Source of the DNA: Tepidimonas fonticaldi
Lineage (GTDB): Bacteria; Pseudomonadota; Gammaproteobacteria; Burkholderiales; Burkholderiaceae_C
Direction of reading: 5' to 3'
DNA: 64,000 nt
NCBI RefSeq assembly: GCF_007556755.1
Contig: NZ_VJOO01000002.1
Span: 124,001 to 188,000 of the forward strand
Shown in pieces: positions 1 through 6,793 of this stretch. The position numbers and the translations under genes were made by a program. Position 1 is the stretch's first letter, and every line of letters begins with the position of its first letter. Below the pieces are notes generated by a model. That model did no database searches. It saw only the letters and a program-made list of their open reading frames with translations, and was not told the DNA's origin.

Positions 1-2
1 GC

Positions 3-677
3 GACCTCGGCCAGCTCGTGTCCCGCACGATCATTACGGGTCTGGACCTGGTGCTGTCCAACGACCACCGGGGCGAGCTGAGCACCTTGTTGCTGCACGC
101 GCCGGATGGGCGCCTGCGGCTGCGGCACCTGCTGCCCATGCTGGCTCCTCTCTACGACCTGGTGCTGATCGACACCCAGGGCGCGCGTTCGGTGACGCTG
201 GAGATGGCGGTGCTCGCTTCCGATCTCGCGCTGTCACCCGTGACCCCGGAAATCCTCGCCGCCCGCGAACTGCGGCGCGGCACCATGCAGTTGCTGGAGG
301 ACATCGCTCCGTACCGGCACCTGGGCATTGAGCCGCCGCCGCTGCATCTGCTCATCAACAGGGTCCACCCGGTGTCGGCGAACGCCCGGCTGATCCAACA
401 GGCCTTGCGCGACCTGTTCCAGGACCACGCCGGCATCCGCGTGCTGACCACCGACGTGCCGGCCATCGAAGCCTATCCGCGCGCCGCGACGCGCGGCCTG
501 CCAGTGCATCGGGTCGAATACCGCCAGCCACCGGGCAGAGTCGCCCCCGCCGCGCTCGACACCATCCGCGGCCTCGCCGGCGAACTGTTCCCGCAATGGC
601 AGCACCGATTTGCCACGGTGTCCGGCCGCCCGCCATTTCCTCTGGATACCGGGAGGCCCCATGGCGAGCGCACATGA
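3..677 (+). CDS. parA: ParA-family partition ATPase, 5' end cut by window
   Basis: The open frame runs in from the left edge, so the N-terminus with the Walker A motif is missing; the GTG at 18 is probably internal. What remains has the Walker B segment DLVLIDTQGA near residue 50 and the C-terminal part of a Soj/ParA ATPase. ParA proteins bind ATP and nonspecific DNA and act with a ParB protein; here parB follows one small gene later, all overlapping, so the three are translated together. In the related ICEclc, parA acts in the subpopulation of cells that becomes transfer competent. The family call is firm from the Walker B context and the parB neighbour. Confidence 0.85.
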   Translation, partial: DLGQLVSRTIITGLDLVLSNDHRGELSTLLLHAPDGRLRLRHLLPMLAPLYDLVLIDTQGARSVTLEMAVLASDLALSPVTPEILAARELRRGTMQLLEDIAPYRHLGIEPPPLHLLINRVHPVSANARLIQQALRDLFQDHAGIRVLTTDVPAIEAYPRAATRGLPVHRVEYRQPPGRVAPAALDTIRGLAGELFPQWQHRFATVSGRPPFPLDTGRPHGERT

Positions 678-909
678 ACTGGCCCGAGGCCATAAGCGGC
701 TGCGCGCCCTGATCGAATTCGCCGTCGGCGAGGGCTGGCACGTCAAGCGCACGCCGGGCGGCCACCTCAAATTCACCAAGGCCGGCTGCGCCGCGATCTA
801 CACCAGTTCGACGGCCAGTGACCACCGGGCCGCCCTCAACGCCCGCGCGCAGATCCGCCGCGCCGAGCGCGAGGCCCGGTCCCCAGTGCAGGGAGGCCGC
901 CATGGCTGA
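661..909 (+). CDS. Small basic protein between parA and parB, HicA-like, position of ICEclc shi
   Basis: 82 residues. The start overlaps the end of parA by 17 bases and the stop overlaps the parB start (ATGGCTGA), so it is translationally coupled to both. The segment GWHVKRTPGGHLKF resembles the HicA fold (small double-stranded-RNA-binding toxin domain with a conserved His), followed by a basic C-terminus rich in Arg and Ala. No HicB partner lies beside it. In ICEclc the gene between parA and parB is shi, which affects growth of transfer-competent cells; equivalence here is inferred from position only. A longer start at 610 was rejected because 661 fits the overlap pattern. Confidence 0.65.
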   Translation: MASAHELARGHKRLRALIEFAVGEGWHVKRTPGGHLKFTKAGCAAIYTSSTASDHRAALNARAQIRRAEREARSPVQGGRHG

Positions 910-2539
910 AATGACCTCCCAGCAGATGGCCGGCAAGCTGCTCGCGGCCGGGTTCGAGCGCAGCGGCCCGTCCACCTCGGCCTTGAGCGACCCGATCGCC
1001 GACACGCCCATGGTCGTGACCCTGGACCAGTTGCGCCCCTACGACCACGATCCCAGGAAGAAGCGCAACCCGGCCTACGAGGACATCAAGGCGTCCATCC
1101 GCGAGCGCGGCCTGGACGCAGCCCCGGCGATCACCCGGCGCCCGGGCGAGGACCACTACATCATTCGCAACGGCGGCAACACGCGCCTGGCGATCCTGCG
1201 CGAACTGTGGTCGGAGACCAAGGACGAGCGGTTCTTTCGCATATCGTGCCTGTTCCGGCCGTGGCCCAGCCGCGGCGAAGTCGTCATGCTGACCGGCCAC
1301 CTGGCCGAGAACGAATTGCGTGGAGGCCTGACGTTCATCGAGCGCGCCCTCGGCGTCGAGAAGGCGCGCGAGTTCTACGAGCAGGAAAGCGGCGCCGCCC
1401 TGAGCCAGTCCGAACTGGCACGCCGCCTCGCCGCCGATGGTTTCCCGGTCCAGCAGTCGCACATCAGCCGGATGAACGACGCGGTGCGCTACCTCCTGCC
1501 GGCGATCCCGACCGTGCTCTATGGCGGGCTCGGCCGCCACCAGGTCGAACGCCTGTCGGTCATGCGCAAGGCCTGCATGCTCGCGTGGGAGCGCTACGCC
1601 AAAGGCCGCACACTACTGGTACAGGACTTCGATGACTTCTTTCAGGAGGTGCTGTCGCAGTTCGACACGCAGGCCGACGAGTTCGCCCCCCAGCGCGTGC
1701 AGGACGAGCTGATCGGCCAAATGTCCGAACTGCTCGGCATCGACTACGACGTACTGGCGCTCGACCTCACCGAATCCGAAAGCCGCCATCGCGCCCTGGT
1801 CAGCGATCCGACCCCACCAACGGCACCCCCCACGCTGCCTGAGCCTGACACCATGGCACGCCCGCCCGCGGCGCCGGCCCCATCGGCCCCGACGCCGGCA
1901 ACCACACCTGGGTCGCGCGAGCGCGAGGGCGGCTCAGGGTCGGACGGCTCACCCGCAGGAAGCCCCATGGCTGCTCCTGGTGATCGGCTGCAGGGGCACA
2001 TCGTTTCGCCTGCACCGACGACGGAGCGGCTGCAATCCATTCAGCGGATGGTCGCCGACGAGCTGGGGGATGCGCTGCCCGATTTCTCGGCCAACGTCTT
2101 GCAGTCCATTCCCGTCCAAGCAGGCGGTCTCTACCCGATTTCCGACGTCTGGCACATCGACGCGAGCCTGGACACGCCCGAGCGCCTGCGCATCCACGTC
2201 GCGCAGTTCGCCCGCGAGATCGCGGGCGAGGCTCGCCTGGACGAGTGCATCGATGACCGTCCAGACGGCATCGGTTTCGCCTGCCGTGCCCACGCCCAAG
2301 ACCTGGAGCCGCTGGGCCGTGCCGTCCTGGCGCTGCTGGCATGCATGGCCGGTCAGCAGCCCGCCGACGTCGGCTTGGATAACAGGCAATTCGTCATCGA
2401 CCTGTCGGCGTTGCTGCACGGACAAGGCGACGCAACCCGGCGACTGAGCGACACCGCACTGGTCAAGCTGTTCCGGCTGCTGCGGCTGGCCCGCCGTCTG
2501 CTCGACCTGGACGCCGGCGCTGCGGACCCTGGAACGTGA
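902..2539 (+). CDS. parB: ParB-family protein of integrating conjugative elements
   Basis: 545 residues. Residues about 35-150 form a ParB/sulfiredoxin-type N-terminal domain (LDQLRPYDHDPRKKRNPAYEDI, then IIRNGGNTRLAIL), followed by a predicted helix-turn-helix region (SQSELARRLAADGFPVQQSHISR), a Pro/Ala-rich linker at about 320-380 and a C-terminal helical domain. It is longer than chromosomal ParB (about 290 residues) because of the linker and C-terminal domain, as is usual for ICE ParB proteins. The ATG at 902 overlaps the preceding stop; an in-frame start at 818 would lie deep in the upstream gene. Expected to bind a centromere-like site and work with ParA. Confidence 0.9.
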   Translation: MAEMTSQQMAGKLLAAGFERSGPSTSALSDPIADTPMVVTLDQLRPYDHDPRKKRNPAYEDIKASIRERGLDAAPAITRRPGEDHYIIRNGGNTRLAILRELWSETKDERFFRISCLFRPWPSRGEVVMLTGHLAENELRGGLTFIERALGVEKAREFYEQESGAALSQSELARRLAADGFPVQQSHISRMNDAVRYLLPAIPTVLYGGLGRHQVERLSVMRKACMLAWERYAKGRTLLVQDFDDFFQEVLSQFDTQADEFAPQRVQDELIGQMSELLGIDYDVLALDLTESESRHRALVSDPTPPTAPPTLPEPDTMARPPAAPAPSAPTPATTPGSREREGGSGSDGSPAGSPMAAPGDRLQGHIVSPAPTTERLQSIQRMVADELGDALPDFSANVLQSIPVQAGGLYPISDVWHIDASLDTPERLRIHVAQFAREIAGEARLDECIDDRPDGIGFACRAHAQDLEPLGRAVLALLACMAGQQPADVGLDNRQFVIDLSALLHGQGDATRRLSDTALVKLFRLLRLARRLLDLDAGAADPGT

Positions 2540-2554
2540 CCGAGGGAGACCAGC

Positions 2555-3115
2555 ATGTCCGCACCACACCCACTCAACCAGGCCGTCATCGCCCAGGCCC
2601 TCTATGACCTGCGCAATGGGCAACTGCGCCGCTGCAAGCTGATGGGGTTTGGCGAGGAAGAGCTGGACGCCCTCAAGCATCCCGCGCTGATCAGCGTGCT
2701 GGCCAACGCCAACGTCTCGTGGTGCTCGGTGACGGTCAACCGCGAAGTGCTCCGGCGTCTGCTCAGGCAGGCGCAGGATGTGGAGAAGGAGATCGCCACG
2801 GTCGATCGCATGCTGCGCCTCGGCGCGAGCACCGAAATGGTCAGCCGCTTCTACGGCCTGACCCACCAGGAAGTGGCGCTTCGCCGCGAAATCCTCGGCC
2901 TGCCCAAGCGCAAGGGTCGCCATCCCGTGCTGGACGAGAAGCAGGACACGGAGCTGTGGCGGCAATGGAAGGCCGTGACCAGCAGCAGGAACGTCGATCT
3001 CGAAGACGAAACCTCCATCCTCGATGCCGCCATGGACCTCGCCGAAGGCATGTCGCTGCCTCTGTCGGTGGTCTGGGCTTCGATCAAGAGCTGGGTCGAT
3101 CAAGGATTGGGTTAA
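2555..3115 (+). CDS. DUF2857 domain protein, ICE replication module
   Basis: 186 residues, soluble and mostly helical. The region RLGASTEMVSRFYGLTHQEVALRREILGLP (residues about 90-120) looks like a helix-turn-helix and is characteristic of DUF2857 (STY4526-type) proteins. It sits 15 bases after parB and 2 bases before the STY4528-type replication gene, so it belongs to the same operon. No biochemical role is known; DNA binding in replication or partition is inferred from the HTH-like segment and neighbours. Start ATG at 2555 has the purine-rich GAGGGAGA upstream. Confidence 0.8.
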   Translation: MSAPHPLNQAVIAQALYDLRNGQLRRCKLMGFGEEELDALKHPALISVLANANVSWCSVTVNREVLRRLLRQAQDVEKEIATVDRMLRLGASTEMVSRFYGLTHQEVALRREILGLPKRKGRHPVLDEKQDTELWRQWKAVTSSRNVDLEDETSILDAAMDLAEGMSLPLSVVWASIKSWVDQGLG

Positions 3116-3117
3116 CC

Positions 3118-4380
3118 ATGGCCGTGGACGACACCGCACCACGTCGTGGCCCCATCGCACTCGCAGACCTGTTCGACGCTGCGCTGAAAGACCTTGTGCC
3201 CAAGCCCAACGCCGACGCGCCCCCGCCCACACCTACACCTGTCGCGATGCCCACTGGTCCGGCGTCTGGCGATGCCTTCCTGTTCAGCGGCAACCGGCAC
3301 GAGACCGTACCGCGACGGCTGTTCCTCGACCGCCGCCTGACGCCGCTGGAGCGCAATGCCTGGCAGGTCTTCCGGCTGATGCTCAACGACGATGGCGTGA
3401 CGGCGTTCCCGACGTATGAACAGCTTCGGCCCTGGCTGGCGTCGATGCCCTGCGCCGGGCAAGCCTCGCACGAAACCGTGGCGCGAGCACTGACGCTGCT
3501 GCGGCTGACTCGATGGCTGAGCCTGGTGCGGCGACGGCGCGACGCCAAGACCGGCCGCATCCTCGGCAACCTCTATGTCCTGCACGACGAGCCGCTGACC
3601 CCCTTTGAAGCGATGCAGCTCGACCCGGACTACCTGCAACTCGTCAGCCAAGCGCTCGGCCATTCGGCCAAAGCCGTGCAGATCGTAGGCCTGCACACCC
3701 TCAAGGAAATCGGCGAAGACCCGATGCTGGCCGGGCGCACCCTGCCATCGAGGCTGCAAGTCCTGGCCGAACGCCTCGCCAGCCAGGGCGTCGGGGCGCA
3801 CGAAAGTTATCCACAGGAGGACGCCACGCACGAATCCGAAGAAGGGGCGACGAGCCTTCTTCGGAATCCTGACGATCCCACTTCGGAATCCGAAGCAGGG
3901 TCGAAACCCGCGCCAGACGCCTCTCTTCGGAATCCGAAGCAGGCCCGTACAGTACGTAGTAGTCGTATTAATGAAGTACGTACTACCGCGCAGGCACAAG
4001 CGCATGCGCGCGCGCTGGGCGACCTGCAATGGCCCAAACGCTTCGCGGAACTGAAGGCAGAGCAGCAGACAGGTGCGAGGGTGGCACTACAGCAGGTCGA
4101 TGCTGCGCTGAGGCAGGCCGTGCTGGACGAATGGGCTGCACGATGCAGCAACCATGGCATCCGCAATCCTGCAGGGTATCTGTTCGGCATCATCCAGCGG
4201 GCCATCCATGGCGAGTTCAACGCCTGGGCCAAGAAGGACGCGCCATCGGCGCCCGTTGCGCCGAACGAGCGGCCGCCACCACCAGCACCGCCACCATCCC
4301 AGCCGCAGGGCAAGCCTGTGCCGCCAGAAGTCGCCAGGCAGCACATCGAGCGGCTGCGCAACCTGCTCGCCAGCAAGTGA
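3118..4380 (+). CDS. STY4528-family pathogenicity-island replication protein
   Basis: 420 residues. Residues about 55-190 form the conserved domain (DAFLFSGNRHETVPRRLFLD ... LTPLERNAWQVFRLMLNDDG) with a winged-helix-like section. Residues about 228-300 are a low-complexity linker with repeated SLxRNP segments, and the C-terminus (about 300-420) resembles the DNA-binding tail of plasmid or primosome replication proteins (GIRNPAGYLFGIIQRAIHGEFNAW). Start ATG at 3118 lies 2 bases after the DUF2857 stop. The linker-coding DNA carries a DnaA box and phased palindromes (separate entry), so this gene may contain the origin it acts on. Replication of the excised element is the likely role, by family. 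Confidence 0.85.
   Translation: MAVDDTAPRRGPIALADLFDAALKDLVPKPNADAPPPTPTPVAMPTGPASGDAFLFSGNRHETVPRRLFLDRRLTPLERNAWQVFRLMLNDDGVTAFPTYEQLRPWLASMPCAGQASHETVARALTLLRLTRWLSLVRRRRDAKTGRILGNLYVLHDEPLTPFEAMQLDPDYLQLVSQALGHSAKAVQIVGLHTLKEIGEDPMLAGRTLPSRLQVLAERLASQGVGAHESYPQEDATHESEEGATSLLRNPDDPTSESEAGSKPAPDASLRNPKQARTVRSSRINEVRTTAQAQAHARALGDLQWPKRFAELKAEQQTGARVALQQVDAALRQAVLDEWAARCSNHGIRNPAGYLFGIIQRAIHGEFNAWAKKDAPSAPVAPNERPPPPAPPPSQPQGKPVPPEVARQHIERLRNLLASK
3807..3982 (+). other. Candidate replication origin inside the replication-protein gene
   Basis: A perfect DnaA box, TTATCCACA, lies at 3807-3815. It is followed by a palindrome family CTTCGGAATCCGAAG: full copies at 3881-3895 and 3925-3939, a left half at 3859-3869 and a right half at 3832-3841. 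Their aligned starts (3827, 3859, 3881, 3925) are spaced 32, 22 and 44 bases, close to multiples of the helical turn. An AT-richer stretch follows with two direct copies of AGTACGTA (3951, 3975). DnaA box, phased iteron-like sites and an AT-rich block are the usual parts of a theta-type origin; the function is inferred. Confidence 0.5.
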
Positions 4381-4427
4381 GCGGGCCTGCAAGGTGGTGA
4401 AGTGGATGCCGGTGGCTTCCAGTAGAG

Positions 4428-4444
4428 CTATCCCCTGGGGATAG
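4428..4444. repeat. 17-bp palindrome copy 1
   Basis: CTATCCCCTGGGGATAG, a perfect 8-bp inverted repeat around a central T. Same element as at 4559 and 6569. Confidence 0.8.
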
Positions 4445-4558
4445 TTCCACTGACGGCTACACGTCGAACCGCTGCACGCCAGGCCTCGATCGCCTGCAGC
4501 GGGATCGGCCTTGTTCGCGCTGATCCGGGTGTGCAGCGTTCCTTGGCGCTCCATGGCG

Positions 4559-4575
4559 CTATCCCCAGGGGATAG
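4559..4575. repeat. 17-bp palindrome copy 2
   Basis: CTATCCCCAGGGGATAG, identical to copy 1 except for the central base, 120 bases before the TIGR03761 start. Confidence 0.8.
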
Positions 4576-4695
4576 ATCGCGACGCATGCACCCACCGCGC
4601 CGTGAACCGGGGACGGGCGGGTTTCGGTTTGTTGACTGACTGCCTTCCGCTACCTGCCGAAGCTGTCCGCTCTTTTCCAACAACGAGCGGACACC

Positions 4696-5469
4696 ATGGC
4701 AACCACCAACGAACCCCTGCAACTGAATCTCGGCTCCTTGCGCAGCGCGATGTCGCTGACGCTGCACACGCACCACGCCTCGCGCATCTGGCACGGCCGC
4801 GCCGCCGCCGAAGGGCGACCGGGCATCGTCGGCCTGAACGGCTACATCGCCCAGATGAACAAGATGCGGCGCGGCTCGGAGCAGGACGACCCGTACAGCG
4901 ACTTCTGGATGCTCCGCATCGAGGACAAGCTCGACCAGACCAAGGCCACGCTGCAATCGCTGCGCGAACAGGTGGACCAGGCCCTGGCGAGCGTGCCGCC
5001 GGCACTCACCCTGGGCGAAAACCTCAACGTCCAGCCGGTCAAGCTGCCGCTGTTCGTCAATGCGCAGCTCGGCTTTGCCGCCGTGTACCTGCTCGCCGAC
5101 TACGACGATATCGCCCGCAAGCTGATCCTCGCGCACCACACCGCGCTGATCGATCGCTCGACGCTCGAACGCTGGCTCAACGAAGGCGCGCATGCACTGC
5201 GCAGCCTGTTCTCGCTGGCCCAGCAGTACCGCTACTCGGGCTGCACCCGCGACGACTTCGCCGCCAAGAATGCCGCAGCGCGGGCGGCGTTGGAAAAGTT
5301 CGGCGAGATGCCGCCGGACGTGCTGGAGGGCACGCGCCGCTCGAAGTTCGCGCCGCCCATCATGCGCCGTGGCCTGCAGCAGCGCGGTGACGGTCCTGCC
5401 GCAGCCGCATCGCCCAGCGACGAGGCCGCCGCCCCCGAAGCGACGGCCGGCGAGGACGCGCAGGCATGA
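4696..5469 (+). CDS. TIGR03761 (PFL_4669) integrating conjugative element protein
   Basis: 257 residues, soluble, no signal peptide. The sequence from LNLGSLRSAMSLTLHTHHAS through YSDFWMLRIEDKLDQTK and the C-terminal RRSKFAPPIMRRGL is typical of the PFL_4669 family, which is found only in this class of element, between the replication gene and ssb. Residues about 1-220 are the conserved part; the tail is Ala/Pro-rich. It overlaps the next gene by ATGA. Function is unknown; the position suggests DNA processing or replication. Preceded by two palindromes that may be its operator. Confidence 0.88.
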   Translation: MATTNEPLQLNLGSLRSAMSLTLHTHHASRIWHGRAAAEGRPGIVGLNGYIAQMNKMRRGSEQDDPYSDFWMLRIEDKLDQTKATLQSLREQVDQALASVPPALTLGENLNVQPVKLPLFVNAQLGFAAVYLLADYDDIARKLILAHHTALIDRSTLERWLNEGAHALRSLFSLAQQYRYSGCTRDDFAAKNAAARAALEKFGEMPPDVLEGTRRSKFAPPIMRRGLQQRGDGPAAAASPSDEAAAPEATAGEDAQA

Positions 5470-5993
5470 GCGACCCAAACCGCGACACCCGCTACTTCCG
5501 CCCTCTGCAACAGACAGCCTTCATGCAGTTGGAACACGCAGCCTCTCAAAAAGGCCTTTTAAAGCCCTTTAAGGGTAAAGGGGACTTGGAGGCCTGGGCC
5601 AGCCAGTGCTTCGCCATGCGCGACGAGTTGATTGGCTTGGCGCAGCGACAGGTGCTGCAACAAGCCCTCGGGCATCCCTTCCACCTGCTCCCCATCGAAC
5701 TGGCCCAGCAGACAACTGGCGCAGGCACGGCGTTTCTTCGCTGGCGCAAGCACGACCGCTCGGCCATGGGCGTGGCACTGTGGCAGGAGCTGATGGCGAG
5801 TACCAGCACGCCGGTCAACCTGCTGGCCGACTTGCACGCCATCGAGCTGCAGCGCATCACGCTGAACATGCAGATCAGCCTGTTGCACACCTTGGGCAGG
5901 CTGGCCCAGGAGTGTGCCAGCAAGGCCACCGAGGCGGAAGACGCTTACCTGCGTCGGCTCAAGTCCATCCCACCCGCACTGCGCGATCAGTGA
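5466..5993 (+). CDS. DUF3158 family protein
   Basis: 175 residues, soluble and helical. It starts in the ATGA overlap with the TIGR03761 gene. Recognisable DUF3158 features are the N-terminal YFRPLQQTAFMQLEHAA, an internal LIGLAQRQVLQQALGHPFHLLP and TFLRWRKHDRSAMGVALWQ. The 5' part of the gene (5550-5585) is unusually rich in A/T runs and short palindromes compared with its surroundings. Function unknown; always linked to ssb and topB in these elements. Confidence 0.8.
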   Translation: MSDPNRDTRYFRPLQQTAFMQLEHAASQKGLLKPFKGKGDLEAWASQCFAMRDELIGLAQRQVLQQALGHPFHLLPIELAQQTTGAGTAFLRWRKHDRSAMGVALWQELMASTSTPVNLLADLHAIELQRITLNMQISLLHTLGRLAQECASKATEAEDAYLRRLKSIPPALRDQ

Positions 5994-6066
5994 TCGCGCC
6001 GGGCAACCCAGCACGCGCTCGTCACCGACCAGGTGCGGGTATTTCAACCACCACGGAGATTGCAAC

Positions 6067-6519
6067 ATGAGTACGCATTTTTCTGGCGAGGGCAACATCG
6101 GCTCGCCCCCCGAGTACCGGGAGTTCCCCAACGGCAACGACGAGCCCAGCCGCCTTCTGCGCCTGAACGTCTATTTCGACAACCCCATTCCCAAGAAGGA
6201 TGGCACCTTCGAGGATCGCGGCGGCTTCTGGGCGCCGGTGGAAATCTGGCACCGCGACGCCGCGCACTGGAAGGACCTCTACCAGAAGGGCATGCGCGTG
6301 CTGGTCGTCGGCCGGATGGAGCGCGAACCTTGGACGGACAACGAGGATCAGCCGCGCGAGACCTGGCAGATCAACGCGCGCAGCGTCGGCATCCTGCCGT
6401 TCCGCATCGAGTCCGTAGCCCTCAGCCCCAGGCAGCAAGAGGCCGCGCAGGATGCGCAGCCGAAACCCCCGGCCGCCCAGGAACCGACCGCGCCGAAGGA
6501 GCCGAAGCGCAGGAAGTGA
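6067..6519 (+). CDS. ssb: ICE-type single-stranded DNA-binding protein
   Basis: 150 residues. An OB-fold-like N-terminal domain (residues about 5-115; LLRLNVYFDNPIP, FWAPVEIWHRDA, VLVVGRMEREPW) is followed by a short Pro/Gln-rich tail. The tail ends in basic residues (KEPKRRK), not in the acidic DDDIPF-type tip by which chromosomal SSB recruits partners, so interactions with host replication proteins probably differ. It is expected to coat the single strand during transfer or replication. The gene lies 73 bases after DUF3158 and precedes topB, with the third 17-bp palindrome between. The ATG at 6067 was chosen because the conserved N-terminus begins there. Confidence 0.85.
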   Translation: MSTHFSGEGNIGSPPEYREFPNGNDEPSRLLRLNVYFDNPIPKKDGTFEDRGGFWAPVEIWHRDAAHWKDLYQKGMRVLVVGRMEREPWTDNEDQPRETWQINARSVGILPFRIESVALSPRQQEAAQDAQPKPPAAQEPTAPKEPKRRK

Positions 6520-6565
6520 TCCGGCATGGGGCGGTGGCAGTCGTCCGTCGCCCCCATGCCCTCGC

Positions 6566-6588
6566 GAGCTATCCCCAGGGGATAGCTC
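6566..6588. repeat. 17-bp palindrome copy 3, with extended arms
   Basis: GAGCTATCCCC A GGGGATAGCTC, the same core as the copies at 4428 and 4559 but with three more paired bases on each side. It lies between ssb and topB, so the three copies bracket the TIGR03761-DUF3158-ssb genes. Confidence 0.8.
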
Positions 6589-6712
6589 CATCAACGTCCA
6601 CCGGCGTCCGTGCGCTCCAAAAAATCGCGGCTCCCGGCCCGCACATCCCCGGCCGAACGCCACTCCCGTCCCCGCCATCCCATCCCGTAAAAGTGGTCGC
6701 CACCGCATGCGG

Positions 6713-6728
6713 CTTGTTTGCTGCTGCC
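6713..6728 (+). promoter_or_regulatory. ATTGTTTGCTG-type motif upstream of topB
   Basis: CTTGTTTGCTGCTGCC matches the motif shared by the leaders of the three mating operons (25268, 32491, 41847). It lies about 65-80 bases before the topB start. Confidence 0.4.
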
Positions 6729-6793
6729 CTTGGTGGTGTTCGGCATCCTCGATTCCCGCAACTCAATGAACCATGGAAATCGGATGGACTGAC

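Larger units (their letters stand above)
4381..4695. other. 315-base intergenic region with two palindromes
   Basis: No credible gene. It holds two of the three copies of the 17-bp palindrome (4428 and 4559, 131 bases apart) and probably the promoter of the TIGR03761-ssb operon. GTTTGTTG at about 4628 weakly resembles the motif found ahead of the mating operons. Confidence 0.5.

Noticed and set aside
818-901. Upstream extension of parB
   Set aside because: It would lie within the small overlapping gene; the conserved start and coupled ATGGCTGA overlap favour 902.
1949-3232. 427-residue minus-strand frame across parB and DUF2857
   Set aside because: Antisense shadow spanning three real genes, without ribosome-binding site or domain.
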